The notes beneath the pieces were generated by a model. That model was not told the DNA's origin. It was given only the letters and a program-made list of their open reading frames with translations, and searched no databases. Position numbers and translations under genes: made by a program. A stretch of 64,000 nucleotides of DNA from Baylisascaris procyonis. Taxonomy: Eukaryota > Nematoda > Chromadorea > Rhabditida > Ascarididae. Below are positions 24,132-35,946 of this stretch, in pieces. The stretch covers positions 1-64,000 of the forward strand of contig JAZARR010000120.1 in the NCBI GenBank assembly GCA_037389465.1, in the 5' to 3' direction. Each line of letters begins with the position of its first letter. The first letter of the stretch is position 1.

Positions 24132-27100
24132 AGTCAACGAATAGCCATGATCCGACTCAATGCAAAAGTCGTCCCTGCTTCTACTGTAGACAAGAACATT
24201 GCCAGATATTATGCCCGAACAGGAAGAAACCCTCCACGTTTGGCACACCGCTGACTAACGCGGCTTTAGAAGCGCAAGAAGCCTTGACAGCAGCTACGCT
24301 AAATACCGCTTCGCCACAGAAGGCATGTAAAACTTCTCTCCTGCTCTGGATTGCTGGTCAGGTCTTTAACCCCGCCTCGCCAAGCATTAGCCGCAGAGCT
24401 CACTTCTTCCTCGACCAAGGAAGCCAAATCTCCTTCATCACCGAGGAATTTGCCAATCGCCTCCGACTCAAGAAAACGAGAGAAGGACAAATCTTGATCA
24501 AGGGAGTCGGAAGTTCGGCAGGACTCGCTCACCAAAGCTACAAGGTTCAGTTCGGCATTGTCTTCGCAGATGGAAGGCGACAAGTATTCACAGCCAATAC
24601 GCTGCCCAAAGTTACAGATGAGTCCCTTCACGCTCAAATCTCTCTGAACGACTATTCCGACGTCTGGCAACAAACTCAGGACACGTGGCCGCTACCCCTT
24701 TTTTCAAGCGCCCCGGACATTTTGATCGGCTCGGATATCATCACTCAAATCAACCCCAGAATCGTCAAGACGCTCCCCTCGGGCTTCTCGCTATATGAGT
24801 CTGAGCTAGGACCATTAGTATGAGGATTCGGAAGAATAGACCCGAATATCGCCTACGCTCAGGACAGACAAACCGCTACAGTTATTGTGGGCACCGTTCA
24901 AGTGGATATAGCGGACATGTGGAAACTCGATTCAATCGGCATTAACATGGAAGACGAACTCACCGAGGATGACGCTCGAGCTCAGACAGCGCTAGATGAG
25001 ACCATAGAAAGGCTACCGGATGGTCGCTATAGTGCTGGATGGCCGTGGAAGAGCTCAGCCCCTCGACTTGCCCGCAACCTTGGCCTATGCGTCGGGCGAC
25101 TGCAAACGCTTCTTCGCTCGCTACAGAATACTCCAAAAAAACTGAAGAAATACCACGAAACGATCAAACAGCAGCTTGCAACAGGCATAATCGAATACGC
25201 TCTGGATGATCCCTCAGGCCCCCTTGTGCACTACATACCTCATCAGTGCGTATGGAATGAGGAAAAGCAGAAGCTTCGCATTGTCTACGACGCAAGCGCC
25301 AGCGTACCCAAAGGCAGTTCCTTGAACGACAACCTCTTTCGAGGGCCAGTGTTTTTACCTGACCTCGTCGGCGTTCTGCTGCGATTCCGCCAACCTTCGA
25401 TCGCCATCACAGCAGATCTGGAGAAGGCCTTTCTTCAAGTGCAACTACGGGAAAGCGACAGGGATGTTGCAAGGTTCTTGTGGATCGCGGATCCATCCAA
25501 ACCAATCAGCCAGGAAAACCCCATAATCGCGTATCGGTTCAAACGAGTCTTCTTCGGAGCTGTCAGCTCCCCGTTTTTACTCGCAAGCGTCATATGGTAC
25601 CACTTGGCGCGATCGGCTTCCCCACGGGCTTCACAAATTGCCCGCAACATCTATGTCGACAACGTCTTACTAGGCGCAGCAAACGCTTCACAAGCAATCG
25701 ACGCCTACGAGCAGGCAAAAGCGTTGTTTGCAGAAGCTAAAATGAACCTTTGCGATTTTTCCACGAATGATCCTACTCTCCGCGCGAACATACCAGAAGA
25801 GGACCGTCATTCCAGCCCGTGTGTCAAGGTTCTTGGCGTACTTTGGAATACCGAGCACGACACACTACAGATGCAAACGCATACCCCTGCTCTGAGCAAC
25901 ATCAGCCGTCGAACGGTGCTGCGCTTCATTGCTAAACATTTCGATCCCTTCGGATTCATAGCTCCAGCCGTTCTTCCTTTCAATATATTTCTCCAAGACT
26001 TGACGAAGGAGGAGAAAGGTTGGGATCGAAGTGTCAATTCCGAAGTCGAACGTCGTTGGACGATACTGCAAAAGAACTTTGAATCCGTAACAATAACCGT
26101 TCCGCGAGTACTACCTCAAGGCGACGAGTTTCAGTTACATGTGTTTACTGACGCCTCCAGTCGTGCTTACGCAGCAGCGGTATACATTCGGCGACACACA
26201 CCAGGGGCATCCCCGGCATTTTTAGCAATCGCCAAGTGCCGTGTCGGTCCAATACAACAGCTTACGATTCCCAGACTGGAACTGCTCGGAGTACTAATCG
26301 GGACACGCCTCATCAACTTTGTATCGAGACAACTGCGTCTCCGGGCTCCACAAAAATATCTGTGGTCCGACAGCAAGTGTGCGCTCGCTTGGCTTACAAG
26401 CGGAAAAGAAGAAAAACTGCCTCGGTTCGTACAAAACCGCCTCAACGAAATACGACTTTCGAAGGACATGAACTATGCTTATGTCAGGAGTTGCGGTAAC
26501 CCCGCTGACATTGCCACCCGAGGATGCTCTGCAGCAGAACTGACACGAAACCGCCAATGGTGGTCTGGACCTTCCTGGCTGTCAGAAAGCAAATTTCAGT
26601 GGCCGTCCTTAACAGAGCTAACTATTCTCCCATTGGAGGCACTAGATGATGTAAACGCCACCCTTGCTGCAGCTAATCATCAACAGACAAACGCAGTGCC
26701 AGCTTCCTCACCTATACCTCCGTTCAGCATCCTCAATGCCGACAGGTTCAGTAACTGGGAGCGGATGATCCGTACAACAGCCTGGATGATACGATTCATT
26801 CGTACAACTCGAAAAAACTCCTGCCACTGGCTCCCTACACACCCTACCAAAGGCCCACTAACTAGCCGTGATTTGCAGGCAGCCGAAATTTGTCTTCTTC
26901 GTCAAGCTCAAGCGAAGACCATGTCGCAGGACGACATCGACAAGCGGGAACTCCACAAGGACGAGCATGAAGTTTGGAGATGCGGCGGCCGACTTATGGA
27001 AACTGCACTTCCTTGTACCAGCAAAGCACCCGCATTCCTTCCACGGAACGAACATATCACCGACCTCCTCATTCTTCGCGAACATCGACTGCTCCTGCAC

Positions 27101-27517
27101 GGAGGAGTCTCCAGTACCTTGGCTCGACTAAGAACACGCTACCGGGTACCACAAGGACGACAAGCGGTCAAGAAAGCGCTACAAAGCCACTGCTTCTCGT
27201 GTCGCAGGTGGAAAGCGAAACCCTTCGCACTTCCAAAAATGTCCGCCTTACCGACGACCAGAGTACAAAGAGCTCCGGCGTTCGCATCCACCGCAGTCGA
27301 CTATTTCGGTCCTATCGTGGTCAAGGAAGCGGATGGTAATCACAAAAAGTGGATAGCTCTCTTCACCTGTCTCGCAACGAGAGCGATTCATCTGGAGCTC
27401 ACCGACGACTTGTCTGCTAACGGGTTTGTGCACTGCCTTCGACGATTCATCGCAAGAAGGGGCGGCAGCTACTCTCAGACAACGGTACCAATTTCCGCCT
27501 CACAGCAAAGGCTTTGA
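24036..27517 (+). pseudogene. BEL/Pao pol: zinc knuckle, protease, RT, RNase H, integrase N-terminus; in-frame TGA
   Basis: One frame from ~24036 to 27517, interrupted by TGA at 24821-24823. In order: Cys/His knuckles (CTKCLKSTNSHDPTQC, CFYCRQEHCQILC); aspartic protease (FFLDQGSQISFI; ILIGSD near the end); reverse transcriptase with ADLEKAFLQV (25412 on) and the catalytic YVDN at 25652-25663; RNase H (VFTDASSRAYAAAVYI, then PRLELLG and WSDSKCALAWL); integrase zinc-binding H-H (HRLLLHGG, ~27085) and C-x2-C (CFSCRRW); and the first catalytic Asp (AVDYFGP, ~27297). The frame ends at a shift in the integrase core. YVDN instead of YVDD occurs in other nematode BEL elements, so it need not be damage. 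The protein would cleave, copy and integrate the element, but these lesions make it non-functional. Confidence 0.92.
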
Positions 27518-27680
27518 AGCTGATCCCGGAGGCACAAAGTCTAGATTGGACCTTTGTAACCGCGCTAGCTCCCTGGAAAAGGTGGAGTCTATAAACGCAT
27601 GGTGGGAATTGTGAAGCACGCCTTGAAAAGCGCTATCGGACGACGCCTTGTCACAAAAAAAGGAGCTACGCACACTCACT
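27440..27680 (+). pseudogene. BEL/Pao integrase core, three frame changes
   Basis: The integrase core continues in alternative frames: the segment with SDNGTNF (second catalytic Asp) near 27470, the segment after APWK near 27590, and the segment after VTKK near 27655, where a run of seven A is probably one base too long. Each piece is recognisable by order and content, but no single frame spans them, so the integrase is dead. Sequencing error in the A run could explain one of the three. Confidence 0.8.
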
Positions 27681-28360
27681 GCGGAAGCAGAAGCAGTCGT
27701 AAATCAACGACCGCTGACATACGTTGCTCCGGATTCTCTTCAGGTACTCCGACCGATCGACTTCATCCAGCCGTGTGCAAAACTTTCACTCAATATCGAA
27801 ACCGGCGATAGCAGCGACCCCGACTATCAATCGACAGGCCCGTCTACGCGCGAAGCATTAGTCGAGCTTTGGGGGAATACCCAAAAATCGCTCGATCGCT
27901 TTTGGGCAATCTGGCACAAGGAATATTTACAGCTCCTGCGTGAACGACACCAATGGCACACTCACCAGGGACCGCACTCCCAAACTCGGCGCCCCCCAAG
28001 CATTGGCGAAGTCGTTTTGTTCCAGAGATCGCCTTCATCCCCGCGAGGATGTTGGCAATTGGCAAGAATCATCGAGGCGAAACCAAGCAAGGATCAGCAC
28101 ATCCGCACCGTCAAAATTCGCACTGGTAACGGTCAGACATTGCAACGACCAGTATCCCTTCTTTTCCCTTTGGAGGTCAGCGAGGAGTGTAGGTCGCAGA
28201 GGGAAAACGATAATTCGACCGACACACAGCAAACGACCGAATGTGATAGTCAGCCGACCTCGAAGACTCAAACCAGGTACTTCACGCGCAGCAAAGGAGT
28301 AGTGACCGCAGCAAACGCATCCATTCACAAAAAAGCTGCCGTTAGGACTCCCACTTCAGG
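27648..28360 (+). pseudogene. BEL/Pao integrase C-terminal part
   Basis: First ~235 codons of the frame 27648-29129. It has the conserved integrase tail of BEL/Pao (AEAVVNQRPLTYV, then RFWAIWHKEYLQLLRERH and the GEVVLFQRS... region that corresponds to DUF5641). It passes without a stop into the envelope-like region, which would normally be made from a spliced RNA. Confidence 0.85.
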
Positions 28361-29129
28361 AGGTCGCCAGACCCCATTCTACCTACTCGCGATCATTGCA
28401 GCGATGATGATCAGCCAGGGCTCTCCAACACCCTTGCAAGTACAAGTCTGCCCTTACCAACATACTGGGATCCTTCTTCGAGTTCCGCCGCAAGTTGATT
28501 GCAGGAAGAGAATCCTAGACAAATGGACGACGAAGAAGATTGCACTTCATCGAAAATCACTAATTGCTATCGACGCGGTGTACTGCTCTAAGTCGACCAG
28601 AACAGTTTGCACTTGGGCCTTCCTACGTTGGAGTTTGCAAGTAATAAACGATGCCTATAGCATCGAAAACGTCCCGCTCGCAGATTGTCGCCAGTTGAGT
28701 GAGAAGAAGCAGTTACGTCAGTATCGACTGATGCGTACTGATATTCCAAATAAATGGTCAACGAAAAACGCACCCACCTACTCCTATGGTTTACTCGGGA
28801 CACAATGTCATTCGACGGTGAACTACGTCATGGAGGAAGGAAAAGCAGTCCTCTATAACGGCAACGGCTCTCTCACCGCCTTCAACCGAAGAGCCGGCTG
28901 CGAACCGAAGACGAATCATTGTATTCGACCACACGAGACCATCTACTGGAACTATACGGAGTTCCAGCAACGCTGCCCTTACGAATATGAAGGAACACAC
29001 ACGGCGCAAATCTCCGGGAACGAAATCCTCATCCACGACATGCAAGCCGCCTTTATCCTGTCGAAACACGCGAAATTCGCTGCCAATTTAAAAACCCAGT
29101 GTTCACCGAGGACGGAGAATTCGTTATAA
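28361..29129 (+). pseudogene. Envelope-like region of the BEL element, N-terminal part
   Basis: After the integrase tail the same frame enters a hydrophobic stretch (28378-28420, FYLLAIIAAMMISQG) that reads as a signal peptide. A Cys-rich ectodomain with N-glycosylation sites follows. This is what an acquired membrane-fusion glycoprotein looks like; several nematode BEL elements carry one. The frame ends at 29129, and the rest continues in another frame from about 29099. I could not assign the glycoprotein family (phlebovirus-like, herpes gB/chuvirus-like or other) from reading alone. Confidence 0.65.
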
Positions 29130-30172
29130 CAACCGCCTCACAATCAAGCCCTTCTGGAACTCCCAACCAGACCAACCGAAGACCGCTGCTGATCGAGAAC
29201 GTTGGGGACATTACTGACCCAGAAAACAAACGCCTGCAATACCTATTCGACATGGAGGCGAAGCACCAAGCACTGAAATGGTGCATTGCTAGGAACGAAT
29301 TCGTACAGCTCATACGCTGGATCAGTTTCAGCGATCCCACAACGGCTGCGAGACTTCTTCTGGACCGTCAGGACGTATCGGCCAGATACGTTGACGATCT
29401 GCTGCTAGTGTCCAAGTGCTACGAGGTAAACGCGACACGGGTGGAGCGGAATCACCAGCGAGGAGGGACCTGCTACGAATGGCTACCCATCACACTGGGG
29501 ACAAAGGAAGTGTTCGTTGTGCCACATTCAAGAGACGTGGTAACCAAATCAAGGAAAATAAACTGCCCTTGGAAAGGACCTCTCGGTAACACCACGATAT
29601 CGTCCAGCGGACTAGACACACTCGCACCCCCGCCTGCACGCATCGTTTTCAACGCCTCACAAACCGGACAACTCTCATGGCGGATTCAGCTCGCCCTCGA
29701 ACGCCTAGATGACTCCGGCTTCGAAGATCCGGGACGCTTCTCGACACCGGCCAACAAGTCTTGGATGGACATTTCCGAGGATCTTATCGAGGAACTGGGA
29801 CATGAGGCCGGCATAACCGCTGAGGAAGTCGTGGAAGCCCTAGAAACAGTAGCAAAGCATTGGAGATTGGGAACGTTGGGAGTAACTGCGATAGCGGCTG
29901 TGCTGATAATCGCTTTTCTATGGCCCCGGCTCCCCATATGCTGCAGAAAGCGTGGCGGCAGCAGAGACGTAACGATCAGATTGTCGCAAATAAGAATTGA
30001 GGGTCGGGAGATGCGTCGGGCTCCGCAAGTGCCCCGAGAGGGCATAACAAGGCAGAAGACCGCCAAAGACTCGGGAGAGAAGCGGGTAGTGCTAAACCCT
30101 TCATCCCTTAGCGCTACATACACCCCGTTCCGTCTGTCCTACTTGCGACAGGAAGCTGGTTCGACAGCATGA
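29099..30172 (+). pseudogene. Envelope-like region of the BEL element, C-terminal part with membrane anchor
   Basis: A 357-codon frame overlapping the previous one by 31 bp in a different phase, so a frameshift separates them. It has N-x-S/T sites and a few cysteines. A strong membrane span lies near the end (~29874-29935, VTAIAAVLIIAFLWP), followed by Cys-Cys and a basic tail of ~75 residues. That is the topology of a type I membrane glycoprotein with a cytosolic tail. Together with the signal-like stretch ~1.5 kb upstream this supports an envelope gene. The apparent start is not a real initiation site. Confidence 0.65.
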
Positions 30173-30284
30173 TCGGAGCAATCCTGACAACCCCTATTCC
30201 CATTCTTCATGTACAAAGTCTATTCCTCTTCAAATATTATTTATTTATTTATTCATTTATTTTTATTTATTTGCCTCTCGGAAG
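30173..30284 (+). other. BEL 3' untranslated tract with TTTA repeats
   Basis: Between the envelope stop and the 3' LTR lies an imperfect TTTA repeat (~30237-30272), followed by a very short purine run (GGAAG) against the LTR. A normal long polypurine tract is not visible. Confidence 0.55.
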
Positions 30285-30746
30285 TGTTGGAACGTCTCAT
30301 AGAAGAGTTCCAATTGACTAATTGAATGATTGGTTTTCCAACGATGCGCGTCATGGCGGAGCCATGATGCACCTTTTTGAATGAAGCTGCTGAATCAGCG
30401 GGCTGCAGCCGCTGACGAATCCCCATTCATAGAAGGAAGAAAAAAGGGGATTCTCCATTAACGACGAAGCTACGCTGCTGAATCAACGGGCGGCAGCTGA
30501 CGAATCCCCATTCATAGAAAGAAGAAAAAGGGGATCCTCCATTCACAACGAGGCCCCATTCAAGAAACGGAGATGGCACGATCTTCAACTGATAGCAACT
30601 CCCCATTCACGGGGATCGCTATATAAGGCAGGAGCGGATAACTCGACATCGTTGACCAAACCCAACTACAAGCCGGCCAGTTGCCGCTCCAACGGATCGT
30701 CGGGCAACGCGCTACGACTCGGCTCCTACGATCTCCATTCGCCACA
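30285..30746 (+). repeat. BEL/Pao 3' LTR
   Basis: 462 bp with the same ends as the 5' LTR. It holds two diverged copies of a ~80-bp unit (~30382-30465 and 30466-30550); the 5' LTR has only one. TATA box at 30620-30627. The outer boundary is proven by the GTGCA duplication at 30747-30751. Confidence 0.95.
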
Positions 30747-30751
30747 GTGCA
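30747..30751. repeat. Target-site duplication, right copy (GTGCA)
   Basis: Exact match to 22217-22221. Confidence 0.95.
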
Positions 30752-31216
30752 CTCGTCCTCTTTTAAGTCATATAACTGCTTCCACCTCATCGTTGAGATA
30801 TTTTCGACAAATTTCACGTCATTCATCGCTGACAATAACAGCAGAGATGCAAAAATATTTGAAACGTTTTTTTATTGGACTCATTTCAAAGTGGATAACA
30901 ACAGCTCTCACAGGTATAGGAACATATCATAAATAATGTCATTATCGAAACTTCAGAAAAATGTGTATTTCAACGGCTTATAGAGAGTCGCCTTCTCTAC
31001 TTTTCATGTTTCTACGATAAGTCTGATTGCGATCTTAAATGCACATACGTTATTTCGAATGTAGCAGATATATTTGTCAAGCTAAACCACTATTTCATTC
31101 CTTTCTTTTTGAATACATAATATGATGCATATACGTGGATATTTAAGCAGATTTCCGTTTTAACATTCGATTGATGGCTCACCCTGTATTATGTAAAACA
31201 AATAATGTACATTAAA

Positions 31217-31615
31217 AGGTTATAAATCCTTATAGGTGATATCTAGTACATTGGAAATATTTATCTACATTAGAAATTGATATCTAGTATATTGAAAATA
31301 GTGAATGATGGACAGCATTATGTAAATACTTTTAAATGTTGTGCAATACAATCAGTATGTTTTTTGAAGCAGATGGTGAGAACGGAAGAAAAAACAGTCG
31401 CATTTGTACCAATAAAATTAAGATTATAGCGTAACCTGCATAGAAGAATGTTGATTGCTTTTTCGAAACTGCTTTGTTCATATTGAGTTTCACTCTCATC
31501 ATTCGACTCATCAGCCGCCTGTTTTGCTTCCAACTCCATCACTCAGATACCTGCCTTATTCAGACATTAATAGATTATACATCCTTATAGGTGGTATATA
31601 GTCATTGGAAATAGC
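31217..31615 (+). repeat. Short diverged repeats (CCTTATAGGTG...ATTGGAAATA)
   Basis: The segment ~31227-31260 (ATCCTTATAGGTGATATCTA...ATTGGAAATA) reappears partly at 31275-31305 (GATATCTAGTATATTGAAAATA) and again at 31579-31612 (CATCCTTATAGGTGGTATAT...ATTGGAAATA). The copies are about 35-45 bp and diverged. Their origin is unknown. Confidence 0.6.
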
Positions 31616-33210
31616 GACTCTTAGTCGAATTCAATAATTCTTCCGTGTAAAAGTATTTATAAGCGAAGATATGCGGATGTTGACTATTATGAGGGTAAGC
31701 TCACAAACGAATAGGAGATCGCATGCGATAAGCAGAAGGAAATTATTTATGATTGTGCTCGATCTTCACATCGTGTGACGCCGCTTATTGCAAAATCTTA
31801 TCAAGCTTATTGTGCTTACAGCTTTCCGATCATTTTTGCTGCATTCTTTTTGCCAGCCATCAGGTTCAAGTTAGTCATGACGGATGTCCTCCTCTCCGCC
31901 CCTCCTTCCCTCTCTCCCCCAAAACTTAACAGACGAAACGATGTGAAGGCTTAAGTTTCTGCTTCAGCTAGCATATCGAGAGTAATCAGTGCCATTATGA
32001 GTTTCTTACACGGAATAAGTTTACACGAAGTAGTCAAAAAACGCACTAAATGAACCATCTCTTAGATTAATGGAGTCGGAAAATCTGAAATCCATTTTTT
32101 AGATATAAGCAGTCAGTGAAAATAATGTGGAGCACTACTGCAAGGATGCATTCTTACAGGTTAAGAAAACGCCCGAGGTGCCTGCAAAAACATCAGTAAA
32201 ACACTGTCAGCAGTTCCCTCTCTATATCTGACAGACTAGCAGATGCAAGGTTTACATCTCTCTATTAATAAAGATGAAAGAAACAGCTTCGAACCACCCA
32301 AAAAGCATGAGATCGGTGCCGCAAGGATTTCAACCTATGAAACACATGTCTTCACCTTAAAACAAATCAAAAGCCTCCTTGCTTCCTTCCAAAAGACCAG
32401 CAAATTCACTCAAAGTGAATTTCACAAGCAGTACATATTCACGCACAGAAGCAAGCATATTTGTGCGTGCGCAGGCGCAATTGCATACATTTGCACACAT
32501 ATACTCGTACAAACGCGCACACACCTGTTATACAGTACACGTGCACCCACTGAGACATTTAGTCGCTCGCAATCGAACGAAAGCTTCTTTTCTTCCTTTC
32601 GTAGGAACAGTTTCGTTCACACGGACAAATCCCCTTAGTGAATTGCTAAATATTTGAGCTTTCTCTCGAAGTCATTTATCTCTAAAATTACCACAGTAAA
32701 TTGTGTTATTCAAAGAGTGATGCAGCAGATGCAAGCACTATGCAAGTTTGATTGTCGTTATAACCAACTCACACAACATTAGTTGACTTGAACAAGAGGG
32801 TTAAGTACATTAGGGCAATGTGAAGTGCACACACACTCAGCTAGAAGTAAATAGACTAAGCTGGTTCATGCAGGAATTCTTGCCGTTCAAGAAAGAGATT
32901 GCTACTGGCCGAGAGTAGAAAATACGGTTTAAAAAATTGGATTAAGGACGCCACTATGATCGTCCAATGGCCTCTCAACTCGTTTCTCTTATCAGACGAG
33001 AACTGCCTCTTAGAAGTGTATACTATTTTGACAACACTTATTCCTACTTTTTGCAGTTATACAGAGCGCACCGGCAGCCAATAACGAATCGCATTTGAAG
33101 CACATCCGGCAACTAGGGTACTCCGACCACTCTGTGGATTGTTGTTGTAAAAATGAAAACTCCACGCGTATATTCATAAGATCATATATTCAAATACTAA
33201 TTTCAAACGT

Positions 33211-33213
<3 letters not shown>

Positions 33214-33271
<58 letters not shown>
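33214..33271. repeat. (TA)n microsatellite
   Basis: An uninterrupted run of alternating T and A of about 57 bp. It creates a spurious Tyr-Ile repeat frame. Confidence 0.95.
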
Positions 33272-33274
<3 letters not shown>

Positions 33275-35310
33275 CAGCCAAGTATGTTTATGTGCATTAT
33301 GTGGACATCGACTGTATAGAAAGCGGTGGAGGAGAGGAGAGCGGAGGGGGCGGAGGGGAGGTGTGAGGGTGGACGTGGAGAAGCACGTAAATTATAATAT
33401 CACCAAGCTCTCAAAGCATCTCCTTTCAAAGTGCACAATTTCAAAAGGTGTCTAAAAAGCGTCTTATCAGCAAAGAGCCTAGAAATTTTTAAATTCGGCT
33501 TATTTTTTCAAGGCCCATGATGTTGATAACGGAACACGGCAAGCGCTACTTAGGTACAAAATTTGAAGTAAGTAACATCTCTCAAGAAATTGCTTCCAAA
33601 ATATTTCGGCCGTATAACCTTCTTCGCAAACAATGGTTACAGTAAAGCAGGGTAGATACGACGACATTAACAAAACAAATGAGAAACAGCACAGAAGATG
33701 AAGCAAACGGAAGTCACTTGGAAGGCCGAACATTCTGATTCCGGATATTCGAATTTCGCACGCTAAGTAGGGCGGCCCGAATTTCCTAAAGTCCCCACTA
33801 CAGCCTTTAAACCTTGTTACCCATCTCTCGAGTTCAACGACCGAACGGAGAAATGAAAGTTTCAGCCGCCTTATTAAGTTGGCTCATTCGAAAAGCAAAG
33901 CGCGAACTTGTGCAATGAATCGAATATCAGAATTGTTGATAATAAACCTGAGACTTGAAAAACTCCGAAATTTTCTGTGGTTTACCGAAACGTTCAACTT
34001 TTGGTGTTCAGAAGCCCAGCCATCGGCCTTCAGCGGTCGTACGTTACCGGACGATCAAGCTATTCACCTGTGTTAACCACCAACGAGGAAAACGAGCTAG
34101 ATCGATTTATATATGCGAAATACAACCTCCACGGTGATTCGAACTCTGGTCGGCACTGTGGAGTTCCATTTCCATGGCCTATATCTATTATGTTACGTCC
34201 AGTGCAATCAGCCTACATTACACAAAGAACCTGCGAATTTAATAGTTGGAGCCTAAAAATTTGAAGCCTCTACCATCTCGTAATCATAATTCGCTAAACC
34301 TTGACGGCCATGCAGTTGAACACTGAAAGTTGAGTTGAGGAGATCCCGCTCATGAATTCATTTGATGTTAGCTGCCGTCGTAAGATGCATTTCAACTTTT
34401 ACTGCAGTTTCTCTTAACAATTTCTTCAAAACGTGCAAGAGGCCTGTTGGGCCGAATGTAGAATAAAGTTTCTCTACAACTTTTGTACCATATTTGAATA
34501 GAAGCAGTTGAAGGATCGAGAAATGGAGAAGCAAAAGGAAATGGATGAGTGTGAGACAGTGTGGTTTTGGTGCAGATGGTGTGCATCGAGTTTCATCTCC
34601 GCAGCTTGCTTCATCAAACGATTTCATCTCAACTTTGGGGAATATATGACAAACGAATGCACACATATATGTACAGGATGTCACAACGCAGCAAAACAGC
34701 TAAACTTAAGCTGAAAATAGAGAACATACTAAATAAAATAAGTTGGAAAATGAAGTGCACATGAACTAAGACCAAATGGAGAAATGAGAAAGATGAAGTG
34801 GAGTGAAAGATAAACGCGTCAAATGGGGGGCAACGTGAAGTTCATGTGTATGCAACAGTGCTTATCAGTAATGCTTGAAATGCGGTCTTTTGAAGGACAA
34901 GAATAGACCAACCGTTTGCGGGCGGGTTCTTTAAGCTGCGGCTCATATTTACACAACAATGGGAAAGAGGTGTTGAGTGTGCAAAAACCATTATAATGCG
35001 GAGCCGTTTGCGATGTATTCATATGAGCAGGCGGTCAAACATCGAAAATGTTTGCCACCTTGTACTCAACAAAGCACTGCCAACAACCCACAGATGCTAT
35101 GTTTATGTCGTGGAACATCAAGTTGAGTCCCATTGTAATAGGACATCCCTTTGAGTGCATGCCCATTGGAATCGTTCCGGAAGTCAAAACCATTTCAGGT
35201 TGGTTAGTTCCAACGCGCTTCGAAGAAACAGGTTGTCATTATGAAGGTAACATGTCATAGGATAAAAATTTTAATATACATATTTCTCTCTTCATTTCAC
35301 TTTCCCGGAA

Positions 35311-35440
35311 TGAGAAAATATACAGAAAGTATGTGAATAAGAATAGGAAGAAAAGACAAAACGTTCAGAAAGCAGTAATCAGAACGAATAGATATTACAT
35401 GCCACAAAGCAGTAACAGTATGAATGTGGAGGAGAAAGTG
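35311..35440 (+). other. Possible coding fragment, copy 1 of a three-member family
   Basis: Reads KKRQNVQKAVIRTNRY in one frame and resembles the segment at 35805-35945 (KEKQNVHKGVIRAYKH) over about 35 residues, with many differences at third codon positions. It could be an exon or an old repeated element. No known domain is recognised and the splice borders are unclear. Confidence 0.35.
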
Positions 35441-35804
35441 ACTAGTGGAACTCTCCAGCATTCCATTTGGTGGTTTGCTTCGGTTCTCTTAACCAATGTA
35501 GCCATAGTGATGATGTGTTTTACCGTGACAACCTCTTCCCACACCAAAGCAAAAATTTTTCCAAAACACTAAATTTTTTACTCACTGCCACTGCTCATAT
35601 CTACGCGATGAAAGGTGCAGTCACAAATGCAAAACATTTGCTAATTCATCGTTAAATGCTCCTTAAACGTCAGAAGTACATCCCCTACTTACATTATTTC
35701 ATCGTTGTGAAATTAGGTGCGAGATTCGCCGATTCTTGGAATTGTCAAAAAATCCAAGAGGCATCGGTACCTTCTCTATGCCCGATATATTTTATTGCAA
35801 TGTC

Positions 35805-35946
35805 TGAGAGTGTAAAAACATGCAAAAAGTATGCCAACATAGCCAAGAAGGAAAAGCAGAATGTCCACAAAGGAGTAATCAGAGCTTATAAACATTCACT
35901 GCGCAAGAGCAACAATAAGGTGAGCATTGAATCAGACGCGGTTTGA
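35805..35946 (+). other. Possible coding fragment, copy 2 of a three-member family
   Basis: Open frame beginning MSESVKTCKKYANIAKKEKQ, ending at a stop at 35946. It is lysine-rich and hydrophilic. It is related to 35311-35440 over its whole length and to 46392-46435 in its first part. Function unknown; it might be a decayed exon. Confidence 0.35.

Larger units (their letters stand above)
22222..30746 (+). mobile_element. BEL/Pao LTR retroelement with envelope-like region, full length but inactive
   Basis: 8.5-kb element bounded by LTRs (22222-22599 and 30285-30746) and a 5-bp target duplication. The order 5' to 3' is gag, protease, reverse transcriptase, RNase H, integrase, envelope-like region. 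That order with protease before RT, the DUF1759-type gag, the protease motif LDQGSQ and the RT motif YVDN place it in BEL/Pao. Coding is broken: the frame changes in the gag zinc knuckle near 24030, an in-frame TGA lies at 24821-24823, at least three frame changes lie in integrase (27465-27660), and one lies in the envelope region (29099-29129). The LTRs differ by about 5 substitutions in 378 bp plus one 84-bp length difference, so the insertion is not very recent. It lies on the strand opposite to P-gp. Confidence 0.95.
30752..35310. other. Intergenic region, no gene recognised
   Basis: About 4.5 kb with stops in all frames at intron-like density. Open frames such as plus 32243-32638 and minus 34358-34684 show no domain, no conserved motif and no convincing splice pattern. 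It contains a small repeat family at 31.2-31.6 kb and a (TA)n microsatellite. Confidence 0.55.

Noticed and set aside
32243..32638. 131-codon plus frame
   Set aside because: No domain, no splice pattern, and a competing frame of similar length overlaps it; length is within chance for this region.
33095..33319. Tyr-Ile repeat protein
   Set aside because: It is only the translation of the (TA)n microsatellite; the same happens at 44091-44463.
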